From the NCBI GenBank assembly GCA_019747015.1, contig JAIERI010000057.1, positions 1-36,497 of the forward strand: DNA of 36,497 bases, read 5' to 3'. Within the stretch, counting starts at the first letter, position 1. Every line of letters begins with the position of its first letter. Shown here in pieces: positions 30,253-36,497 of the stretch. Origin of the DNA: Xanthobacteraceae bacterium. GTDB taxonomy: Bacteria > Pseudomonadota > Alphaproteobacteria > Rhizobiales > Xanthobacteraceae. A model generated the notes under the pieces. That model was not told where the DNA came from. It made no database searches and worked only from the letters and a program-made list of their open reading frames with translations. Position numbers and translations under genes: made by a program.

Positions 30253-30663
30253 ATGACGATGGCCAACGTGGCGCTGCGCGCTGCGATCCATGACGCGCTG
30301 GTGCATGACAGTGCGCTGACTTCGGTGCTCGGCGGTGCGAGTGTCTATGATGAAGTGCCGCGCAACGCGGCGTTTCCATATGTCACACTCGGCGAGCTGC
30401 GGCTGAGCGACATCTCCGGTGACGGCGGCCTGACGCAGGAACATCAACTGACGCTGCACGCCTGGTCGCGCAAGGGCGGCCACCGCGAGGCGCACGCGAT
30501 CACCGGCGCGCTGCTTGCGGCACTCGACGATGCGCCGCTGTCCCCTGACGGCCAGCGCCTCGTCAATTTGCGATTTTCCATCGCCGACATCCGCCGCGAA
30601 AGTGACGGCAAGACCTATCACGCACTGGTGCGCTTTCGCGCCGTGACCGAACCGTTGTCCTGA
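30253..30663 (+). CDS. Tail terminator / DUF3168 protein (GTA g8)
   Basis: This 136-aa DUF3168 protein shows ALRAAIHDALVHDSALTSVLGGASVYDEVPRNAAFPYVTLGE, EHQLTLHAWSRKGGHREAHAITGALLAALDDAPL and RRESDGKTYHALVRFRAVTEPL. The family forms the hexameric ring that ends the tail tube. It lies 15 nt after g7 and 11 nt before the tail-tube gene, whose AAGGAG site starts at its stop. Order and length match RcGTA g8. Confidence 0.92.
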   Translation: MTMANVALRAAIHDALVHDSALTSVLGGASVYDEVPRNAAFPYVTLGELRLSDISGDGGLTQEHQLTLHAWSRKGGHREAHAITGALLAALDDAPLSPDGQRLVNLRFSIADIRRESDGKTYHALVRFRAVTEPLS

Positions 30664-30674
30664 AGGAGAAAATA

Positions 30675-31082
30675 ATGGGCGCGCAAAAGGGCAAGGACCT
30701 TCTGCTCAAGATGAACGACGGCATCAGCTTCATCACTGTTGCTGGCCTGCGAAGCCGTAAGATCGCGTTCAACGCCGAGACGGTCGATGTGACGCACGCA
30801 GAGTCGGCCGATCGCTGGCGCGAGTTGCTCGAAGGCGCGGGTGTCAAGCGTGCCTCGATCTCCGGTCGCGGGTTGTTCAAGGATGCCTCATCCGACGCGC
30901 TGGTGCGCCAGATCTTCTTCGATGGCGAAGTGACACCATGCCAGGTCGTGGTGCCGGCCTTCGGCACCATCGAGGGACCGTTCCAGATTTCGAGCCTTGA
31001 ATTTTCCGGCGAGCACAATGGCGAAGTGACGTTCGACATCGGTCTTGAATCCGCCGGCGCGCTGACGTTCACCTCCCTTTGA
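30675..31082 (+). CDS. Major tail tube protein, TP901-1 family (GTA g9)
   Basis: This 135-aa protein shows AQKGKDLLLKMNDG near the start, TVAGLRSRKIAFNAETVDVTHAES, WRELLEGAGVKRASISGRGLFKD, and FQISSLEFSGEHNGEVTFDIGLESAGALTFTSL at the end. This is the GTA/TP901-1 tail-tube pattern. Stacked hexameric rings build the tail tube. AAGGAG precedes ATG 30675 at 6 nt (strong SD), fitting a highly expressed structural protein. Confidence 0.94.
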   Translation: MGAQKGKDLLLKMNDGISFITVAGLRSRKIAFNAETVDVTHAESADRWRELLEGAGVKRASISGRGLFKDASSDALVRQIFFDGEVTPCQVVVPAFGTIEGPFQISSLEFSGEHNGEVTFDIGLESAGALTFTSL

Positions 31083-31092
31083 GGCCGAGATT

Positions 31093-31419
31093 ATGCCCAA
31101 CATTTATCGCGGCGAGATCGAAGCCGAGCTTGGCGGCGAGCGGCGCACGCTGGTGCTGACCCTCGGCGCGCTCGCTGAACTTGAATCCGCGTTCGGCGCC
31201 GACGACCTGATGGCGTTGGCCGAGCGTTTCGGCTCCGGCCGCGTCTCGGCGCGCGATTTGATCCGCATTATCGCGGCGGGTCTTCGCGGGGCGGGTTTGA
31301 ATATCAGCGATGACGAAGTGGCTGCGATGCTGGTTGAGGGCGGCGCATCCGGTTATGTGCGGATCGCCGCTGAACTCATCGCCGCGACCTTCGACGACAA
31401 ACAAGTGAGTTCACAATGA
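31093..31419 (+). CDS. GTA gp10-like tail assembly chaperone
   Basis: This 108-aa protein starts with the GTA gp10 signature: NIYRGEIEAELGGERRTLVLTLGALAELESAFGADDLMALAERF. SARDLIRIIAAGLRGAGLNISDDEVAAMLVEGG follows. It is a tail-assembly chaperone for the tape measure protein. Its stop overlaps the next start in ATGA, as is usual for the g10/g10.1 chaperone pair, which replaces the frameshifted G/GT pair of lambda. Confidence 0.92.
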   Translation: MPNIYRGEIEAELGGERRTLVLTLGALAELESAFGADDLMALAERFGSGRVSARDLIRIIAAGLRGAGLNISDDEVAAMLVEGGASGYVRIAAELIAATFDDKQVSSQ

Positions 31420-31610
31420 AGCCGTTTCCGTGGGCGCAGGCGATCGGGTTCGGGCTCGGTGTGCTGCGGCTGCCGCCAGCGCATTTCTGGGCGATGACGC
31501 CGCGCGAACTGGCCTTCGCCATCGCCGCGGTTCGCGGGCCTGCACGCGAGCCGATCGACCGCGCTTCGCTGGATGAATTGATGTCACGTTTTCCGGATGC
31601 CTCAAGATGA
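31416..31610 (+). CDS. Tail assembly chaperone, DUF2376-like (GTA g10.1)
   Basis: This 64-aa protein with FPWAQAIGFGLGVLRLPPAHFWAMTPRELAFAIAAVRG matches the short phage tail assembly chaperone (TAC) family of GTAs. ATGA overlaps join it to both neighbours (31416-31419 and 31607-31610), so g10, g10.1 and the tape measure are translationally linked. It is a partner of the gp10-like chaperone and tape measure. Confidence 0.9.
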   Translation: MKPFPWAQAIGFGLGVLRLPPAHFWAMTPRELAFAIAAVRGPAREPIDRASLDELMSRFPDASR

Positions 31611-32197
31611 GCGACACCACCACCAGCCTCGGCGATACGTCACGTACCGTCGACAGCCTTGCGCTGAAAACGCGCGATCTGGAGCTGACCGCCAGCAGCT
31701 TCTCGCGCGCGATGACGCAGGCCTTCGCGGTCTCGATCACCGGCGGCAAGCAGTTCGACGATGTGCTGAAATCGCTGACGCTGCGTCTGTCAAGCATGTC
31801 GATCAATCTCGCATTGAAACCGGTCCAGGCCGGCATCGCCGGCGGCCTCAATAGCCTGATCTCCGGTCTCACCGGGACGAGCGGCGGCGGCACGCCGAAC
31901 TTCGCCGCGGCGGCCGGTGCGATCAAGCCGTTCGCGTCGGGCGGGGTGATCGGCGCGCCGGCTTATTTTCCGCTGATGCAGGGCGGCGTTGGTCTCGCCG
32001 GGGAAGCGGGGCCGGAAGCGATCATGCCGCTGCGGCGCGGACCGGACGGACGTCTCGGAGTCGCGGGCGCCGGCGGCGGCGTCAGCAACGTCACCATCCA
32101 GATCGCGACCCCGGACCCCGGCAGCTTCCGCCGTTCGGAAAGCTACATCACCGGCCAGATCGCGCGCGCGGTGGTGCGCGGCCAGCGCAGCATGTGA
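31607..32197 (+). CDS. Short tail tape measure protein (GTA g11)
   Basis: This 196-aa protein begins with a polar head and shows LELTASSFSRAMTQAFAVSITGGKQFDDVLKSLTLRLSSMSINLALKPVQAG, a Gly/Ser-rich middle, and FASGGVIGAPAYFPLMQGGVGLAGEAGPEAIMPLRR. The last is the family hallmark of tape-measure C-termini. Tape length sets tail length, and this protein is far shorter than in siphophages, as in RcGTA. ATGA overlap with the chaperone. No lytic domain is visible in it. Confidence 0.92.
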   Translation: MSDTTTSLGDTSRTVDSLALKTRDLELTASSFSRAMTQAFAVSITGGKQFDDVLKSLTLRLSSMSINLALKPVQAGIAGGLNSLISGLTGTSGGGTPNFAAAAGAIKPFASGGVIGAPAYFPLMQGGVGLAGEAGPEAIMPLRRGPDGRLGVAGAGGGVSNVTIQIATPDPGSFRRSESYITGQIARAVVRGQRSM

Positions 32198-32203
32198 CCT
32201 GAT

Positions 32204-32836
32204 ATGACGAGCTTCCACGAAATCCTTTTCCCGCTCGACATCGCGCTGAAAAGCGCGGGCGGCCCGGAGCGCAAGACCGAGATCGTCACCTTCGGCTCCG
32301 GGCGCGAACAGCGCAACGCGCGGTGGGCGCATTCGCGCCGCCGCTATGATGCGGGCTACGGCGTGAAAACGTTCGACGCTCTGCAGCAGGTGGTGGCGTT
32401 TTTCGAAGAGCGGCGCGGACAGCTCTATGGCTTTCGCTGGCGCGACCGGCTCGATCATTCCTCATCATCCGGGAGTGTCACGCCACTGGATCAGTTGCTC
32501 GGCACCGGCGATGGCACGAACGCAAGTTTTCAGCTCATCAAAACCTATGGCGGCCTCTACGCACCTTATGCGCGGCCCATCGCCAAGCCGGTGCCGGGCA
32601 GCGTGCGAGTCGCGGTCGCGGGCACGGAGGTGCCGGGCGAAAATTTCTCCTGCGACACGACAACCGGCCTTGTCACCTTTGCGGCGGGACATGCTCCCCC
32701 GCCGGGTGCGGCGGTGACGGCGGGTTTCACCTTCGACGTGCCGGTGCGGTTCGACACCGATTATCTCGAAGTCGATCTCTCTGCGTTTGCCGCCGGCGCA
32801 ATTCCGAAGATCCCTCTGGTCGAGATCAAGGCGTAA
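32204..32836 (+). CDS. DUF2460 distal tail protein (GTA g12)
   Basis: This 210-aa protein shows FHEILFPLDIALKSAGGPERKTEIVTFGSGREQRNARWAHSRRRYDAGYGVKTFDALQQVVAFFEERRGQLYGFRWRDRLDHSS, the full DUF2460 (TIGR02217) pattern, and a strand-rich C-terminal half ending FDTDYLEVDLSAF. It forms the distal ring between tube and hub. It lies 6 nt after the tape measure and 8 nt before g13. The length equals typical GTA g12. Confidence 0.95.
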   Translation: MTSFHEILFPLDIALKSAGGPERKTEIVTFGSGREQRNARWAHSRRRYDAGYGVKTFDALQQVVAFFEERRGQLYGFRWRDRLDHSSSSGSVTPLDQLLGTGDGTNASFQLIKTYGGLYAPYARPIAKPVPGSVRVAVAGTEVPGENFSCDTTTGLVTFAAGHAPPPGAAVTAGFTFDVPVRFDTDYLEVDLSAFAAGAIPKIPLVEIKA

Positions 32837-32844
32837 GCAAAATC

Positions 32845-33735
32845 ATGAGAAACATTCCTTCCGCGCTTCAGACCAAACTCGACAGCGGCGTGACCATGCT
32901 GGCGAATTGCTGGACCCTCACGCGCCGCGACGGCGCCATGCAAGGCTTTACCGATCACGACGAGGATATTCTCGTCGACTCGATTCCCTGCCGTGCAGGC
33001 ACCGGCTTCACCGCGTCCGAAGCCATAAGCCGTTTCGATCTGTCGGTCGATGGCGCGGAAATCTCCGGCGCGCTGGCGGATGATTCGTTGAGCGAAGCCG
33101 ATCTCGCGGCGGGCCGTTACGATGTGGCCAGGGTCGACACCTGGCTGGTGGACTGGAGCGATCCGTCGCTGAAAGTGCTGATCGCTCGCAGCACGCTGGG
33201 CGAGGTCAAGCGCGAAGGCGAGGCCTTCACCGCCGAACTGCGGTGTCTTGCGGATTCTCTGTCGCAGGACAGCGGGCGTCTTTACACCGCACGCTGCAAC
33301 GCGGATCTTGGCGATGCGCGCTGCACGATTGATCTGGCCGCCACGGGGCGTCATGGCGCGGGCAGCGTCACCCGTGTCGATTCCACGTCGGTCGTCATTG
33401 TTGATGGCTTGTCATTTTTTGCTGAAGGCGTGTTCACCGCAGGCCGTCTGGTCTGGACCGGCGGAGCGAATGCAGGCCTCGCCATCGAGATCAAGGATCA
33501 CCGCATCGCGCTGGGAGAGGTGCGGCTGTCGCTGTGGCAGGCGACGCCGGAATCCATTTCAATTGGCGATACTTTCACGCTGACGGCGGGATGCGACAAG
33601 CAGTTCACGACCTGCCGCGATCGCTTCGCCAACGGTGTCAACTTTCGCGGCTTTCCACAAATTCCCGGCAATGATTTCGTCGTTGCCGCGCCTGATCCCG
33701 GCGCGGCCAATGATGGCGGCTCGAAGTCGTCGTAA
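32845..33735 (+). CDS. DUF2163 / phage BR0599-type hub protein (GTA g13)
   Basis: This 296-aa protein of the DUF2163 family shows LANCWTLTRRDGAMQGFTDHDEDI at the start, YDVARVDTWLVDWSDPS in the middle and the Cys-rich C-terminal domain with LYTARCNADLGDARCTIDL and GCDKQFTTCRDRFANGVNFRGFPQIPGNDF. The Cys motif resembles iron-sulfur or metal-binding hub proteins of phage tails (BR0599). It forms the tail hub with g12. It keeps the RcGTA g13 length and order. Confidence 0.95.
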   Translation: MRNIPSALQTKLDSGVTMLANCWTLTRRDGAMQGFTDHDEDILVDSIPCRAGTGFTASEAISRFDLSVDGAEISGALADDSLSEADLAAGRYDVARVDTWLVDWSDPSLKVLIARSTLGEVKREGEAFTAELRCLADSLSQDSGRLYTARCNADLGDARCTIDLAATGRHGAGSVTRVDSTSVVIVDGLSFFAEGVFTAGRLVWTGGANAGLAIEIKDHRIALGEVRLSLWQATPESISIGDTFTLTAGCDKQFTTCRDRFANGVNFRGFPQIPGNDFVVAAPDPGAANDGGSKSS

Positions 33736-33752
33736 AATCTGGACTCTATCTC

Positions 33753-34193
33753 ATGACTTCACCACTCACACGCGCCGCCGTCGTCGCGGAGGCGCGCGGC
33801 TGGATCGGCACGCGCTACCGCCATCAAGGCTCGTTCAAGGGCGTCGGCTGCGACTGCCTCGGGCTGGTGCGCGGCGTCTGGCGCAACTGCGTCGGCAGTG
33901 AACCGGAAATGCCGCCGCCTTACGCGCCGGACTGGGCCGAAGCGCGGGGCGAGGAAACGCTGGCGCAGGCGGCGTTGCGTCATCTTGAGCCGGTCGCATG
34001 TGACGAGATCGGTGGCGGCGACGTGCTGCTGTTTCGCTGGCGCGAAGGCTTCGTCGCCAAGCATGCGGCGATTGCGACTTTCGACGGCACCATGATCCAC
34101 GCTCATGACGGCGCGGCGGTGTGCGAGGTTGCGTTGTCGCCCTGGTGGCGGCGGCGGCTCGCCTATGCGTTTCGATTTCCCGGAGTGGATTGA
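33753..34193 (+). CDS. NlpC/P60-family cell-wall peptidase (GTA g14)
   Basis: This 146-aa phage-type NlpC/P60 peptidase shows RAAVVAEARGWIGTRYRHQGSFKGVGCDCLGLVRGVWRN with the catalytic Cys in GCDCLGLV, GGGDVLLFRWREGFVAKHAAIAT with the catalytic His, and MIHAHDGAAV downstream. In GTAs it cuts peptidoglycan in the periplasm during DNA entry. Its stop overlaps the start of g15 (TGATG). Length and family agree with RcGTA g14. Confidence 0.94.
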   Translation: MTSPLTRAAVVAEARGWIGTRYRHQGSFKGVGCDCLGLVRGVWRNCVGSEPEMPPPYAPDWAEARGEETLAQAALRHLEPVACDEIGGGDVLLFRWREGFVAKHAAIATFDGTMIHAHDGAAVCEVALSPWWRRRLAYAFRFPGVD

Positions 34194-36497
34194 TGGCGGC
34201 GCTGGTTTTGTCCGTCGCGGGCGGCGCGGCCGGTGCGGTGTTCGGGCCCGCCGGCGCGATTGCCGGGCGCGTCGCCGGCGCGCTCGCCGGAAATCTGTTC
34301 GACCAGTCGCTGTTCGCGACATCGCGCAACGTGCAGGGCCCGCGCCTCGCCGATCTCGATATCATGGCCTCGACCGAAGGCGCGCCGATCCCGCGCGTCT
34401 ATGGCCGTGCGCGTTTGTCGGGGCAGGTGATCTGGGCGACCAATCTGGAAGAAGTGGTCTCGACGCAGACTGCTGCCGCTGGCGGCGGCAAGGGCGGGCT
34501 AGGCGGCGGCGCGACCACCACGACGACGATCTATTCGTATTTTGCAAATTTTGCGGTCGGGCTGTGCGAGGGTGAGATCGGTCATGTCGGCCGCATCTGG
34601 GCTGACGGCAATCCGCTCGACGTGTCGGGCATTACGATGCGGGTCCATCGCGGCAGCGAGGATCAGAGCGCCGACGATCTAATCGTGGCGAAAGAGGGCA
34701 CGGCCAATGCGCCGGCCTATCGCGGGCTTGCTTATGTGGTGTTCGAGCGGCTGGCGCTGGCGGATTTTGGCAATCGCATTCCGCAATTGTCGTTCGAGAT
34801 CGTGCGGCCCATCGGCCAGCTCGAGCGCATGACCCGCGCCGTGACGCTGATCCCCGGCACGACCGAGTTCGGCTACGACACGTCGGCTGTTGTCCGCGTG
34901 CTCGGCCCCGGTCAGTCCGCACCGGAGAACCGCCACGTCACCACGGCAGCGACCAACGTCATCGCCTCGCTCGATGATCTGCAGGCGACTTGTCCGAATC
35001 TCGAGCGCGTCGCCATCGTCGTCGCATGGTTCGGTTCGGATTTGCGGGCGGGGCATTGCACGGTGCGGCCCGGCGTCGACAACGCCATCAAGATCACGTC
35101 GGGCGGCACATGGTCTGTGGCGGGCGTGACGCGGCCGGAAGCTTACGTGGTTTCAAGCGTTGGCGGCATTCCCTCATTCGGTGGCACGCCATCCGACGAC
35201 AGCTTGCGCCATCTGATCGCCGAGCTGAAAGCGCGCCACATCAAGGTGACGCTGTATCCGTTTTTGATGATGGACATTCCGCCCGGCAACACGCTGCCCG
35301 ATCCGTGGAGCGGCGCGGCCTCGCAGCCGGCTTTCCCCTGGCGCGGGCGCATCACTTGCGATCCTGCGCCGGGCATCGCCGGCTCGCCGCAAGGCACGCC
35401 GGCTGCCGCCACGCAAATCGCGCAGTTCTTTTCCGGAGGCGACTGGAACTATCGCGCGATGATTTTGCATTACGCAAATCTGGCGGTGTCCTGCGGCGGG
35501 GTCGATGCGTTTCTGATCGGTTCGGAACTGAAGGCGTTGACGCGCGTGCGCTCGGGCGCGGGTGTTTATCCGGCAGTTACAGCGCTGGCGGCGCTTGCGA
35601 CGGACGTGAAAGCCATCGTCGGCGATGGCACCATCGTCACCTATGGCGCGGACTGGACCGAATACGGCTCCGATGTGGTGACGCCGGATGCGTCCGAGGT
35701 ACGCTTCCCGCTCGACGCATTGTGGGCGTGCGATGCCATCGATGCCGTCGGTATCGATTATTACGCGCCGCTGTCGGACTGGCGCGACGACGCGGTTCAT
35801 CTCGACAAGCCGCTCGCATCCTCGATTGACGACCGTGATTATCTGCGCGGCAACCTTCAGGGCGGCGAGGCTTACGACTGGTATTATGCCGACGATGCCG
35901 CGCGCGCGGCGCAGACGCGTAGCAATATTACGGATGGATTGGGCAAGCCGTGGATTTATCGCGCGAAGGACATCTGGAACTGGTGGAGCGACGCACATTA
36001 TGAGCGTGTCGGCGGCGCGGAGCTTGGCAGCCCGACCGCGTGGATCCCGAAAGGCAAGCCGATCTGGCTGACCGAGATCGGATGTCCGGCGGTCGACAAG
36101 GGCGCCAATCAGCCGAGCGTGTTTCCCGACGCCAAATCCTCGGAAGGCAACGTTCCTTATTTCTCGAACGGCGAGCGCGACGACCTGATCCAGCGCCGTT
36201 ATCTCGAGGCCATGATCGGTGCGTTCGACGACAATTTCGGCGGCGACGACGCGCACAATCCGTCCTCGCCGGTTTATGGCGGGCGCATGATCGACGTGTC
36301 CGGCATTCATTTGTGGACCTGGGATGCGCGGCCTTATCCGGTGTTTCCTGCCGCAGGGGACGTGTGGAGCGATGCGCCGAACTGGCAGACCGGACACTGG
36401 CTCACGGGACGGCTTGGCGGCGCGCCGCTCGATGCGCTGGTCGGCGCGCTGCTGGCGGATTCGAATGTTAGCGGCGTCAACGCCGATAATCTGCGCG
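34193..36497 (+). CDS. GTA g15-like tail tip / host-specificity protein, N-terminal 768 residues
   Basis: The frame stays open to the window edge. The start shows a Gly/Ala-rich helix (ALVLSVAGGAAGAVFGPAGAIAGRVAGALAG), then DIMASTEGAPIPRVYGRARLSGQVIWATN and TIYSYFANFAVGLCEGEI, typical of tail-tip proteins such as lambda J and RcGTA g15. From about residue 260 to beyond 750 comes the glycoside-hydrolase-like TIM barrel (GTA_TIM): LERVAIVVAWFGSDLRAGHC, ELKARHIKVTLYPFLMMDIPPG, GVDAFLIGSELKAL, DAVGIDYYAPLSDWRDD, KPIWLTEIGCPA. In RcGTA, g15 forms the baseplate hub and contacts the cell. The missing C-terminal part and any fibre genes lie to the right. Confidence 0.95.
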   Translation, partial: MAALVLSVAGGAAGAVFGPAGAIAGRVAGALAGNLFDQSLFATSRNVQGPRLADLDIMASTEGAPIPRVYGRARLSGQVIWATNLEEVVSTQTAAAGGGKGGLGGGATTTTTIYSYFANFAVGLCEGEIGHVGRIWADGNPLDVSGITMRVHRGSEDQSADDLIVAKEGTANAPAYRGLAYVVFERLALADFGNRIPQLSFEIVRPIGQLERMTRAVTLIPGTTEFGYDTSAVVRVLGPGQSAPENRHVTTAATNVIASLDDLQATCPNLERVAIVVAWFGSDLRAGHCTVRPGVDNAIKITSGGTWSVAGVTRPEAYVVSSVGGIPSFGGTPSDDSLRHLIAELKARHIKVTLYPFLMMDIPPGNTLPDPWSGAASQPAFPWRGRITCDPAPGIAGSPQGTPAAATQIAQFFSGGDWNYRAMILHYANLAVSCGGVDAFLIGSELKALTRVRSGAGVYPAVTALAALATDVKAIVGDGTIVTYGADWTEYGSDVVTPDASEVRFPLDALWACDAIDAVGIDYYAPLSDWRDDAVHLDKPLASSIDDRDYLRGNLQGGEAYDWYYADDAARAAQTRSNITDGLGKPWIYRAKDIWNWWSDAHYERVGGAELGSPTAWIPKGKPIWLTEIGCPAVDKGANQPSVFPDAKSSEGNVPYFSNGERDDLIQRRYLEAMIGAFDDNFGGDDAHNPSSPVYGGRMIDVSGIHLWTWDARPYPVFPAAGDVWSDAPNWQTGHWLTGRLGGAPLDALVGALLADSNVSGVNADNLR

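Noticed and set aside
17412-36497. Complete active prophage
   Set aside because: No integrase, repressor, replication or lysis cassette and no attachment repeat are seen. Gene order and the short tape measure fit an RcGTA-type cluster better, although the right end is outside the window.
1-36497. CRISPR arrays, tRNA and rRNA genes, IS elements
   Set aside because: No regularly spaced direct repeats, no cloverleaf or rRNA-like sequence and no transposase frame were found by reading both strands; a covariance search was not possible.

Overview
This GC-rich window has the gene content of an alphaproteobacterium of the Hyphomicrobiales, most likely Nitrobacteraceae/Bradyrhizobiaceae (Bradyrhizobium, Afipia, Rhodopseudomonas or a relative). 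Pointers are DUF2336, DUF1491 and GcrA-like proteins, an Omp25/31-type porin, mobile palindromic repeats of the kind common in that family, a bradavidin-like avidin gene and a gene transfer agent (GTA) cluster of the Rhodobacter capsulatus (RcGTA) type. The genus is inference.

Positions 1-17,160 are ordinary chromosome. They hold the 3' part of a PAS-linked histidine kinase followed by a peptidoglycan-binding membrane protein and a DUF1491 protein; a stand-alone cyclic-nucleotide-binding protein convergent with a metallophosphoesterase; DUF2336, GcrA-like and zinc-ribbon proteins; a Crp/Fnr regulator; several small Bradyrhizobiaceae-type proteins; a TerC-family membrane protein behind a structured leader; a porin; a DUF1214/DUF1254 pair; a class A penicillin-binding protein; a YcgN-family protein; and a DHA2 multidrug transporter.

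From about 17,400 to the right edge runs a GTA-type (HK97-like) structural cluster in canonical order. It contains a small-terminase candidate, TerL, portal, a g3.5-like small protein, prohead protease, major capsid protein (MCP), head-tail adaptor, head closure, tail terminator, tail tube, two tail chaperones, a short tape measure, DUF2460, DUF2163, an NlpC/P60 peptidase and the large g15-like tip protein, which is cut by the window end. The tail half (29,351-36,497) is compact and uninterrupted. The head half is split by non-structural cargo at four junctions: a DUF985 cupin (TerL/portal); a phosphatase and a Spy-like protein (portal/g3.5); a Fic/Doc toxin with an unfamiliar partner (protease/MCP); and a 3.6 kb island (MCP/adaptor).

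The 3.6 kb island is the most interesting part. Directly after the MCP lies a 298-aa protein with a phage-associated N-terminal motif and a C-terminal HNH/EndoVII-like nuclease, translationally coupled to a DUF2019 immunity-type gene. Next comes a 116-bp copy (111/116 identical) of the MCP 3' region and then a second, divergent DUF2019 gene. Further on, an avidin-family gene with most biotin-contact residues sits between a decayed copy of a trypsin-gene 3' end and the intact trypsin gene. The two truncated neighbour-gene copies suggest that cassettes were added stepwise by recombination next to capsid genes, as in the orphan-immunity arrays of CDI and Rhs loci. Three intrinsic-terminator-like hairpins interrupt the head half (before portal, before MCP, after MCP), which raises the question of how the cluster is transcribed.

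I saw no tRNA, rRNA, CRISPR array, integrase or IS transposase.
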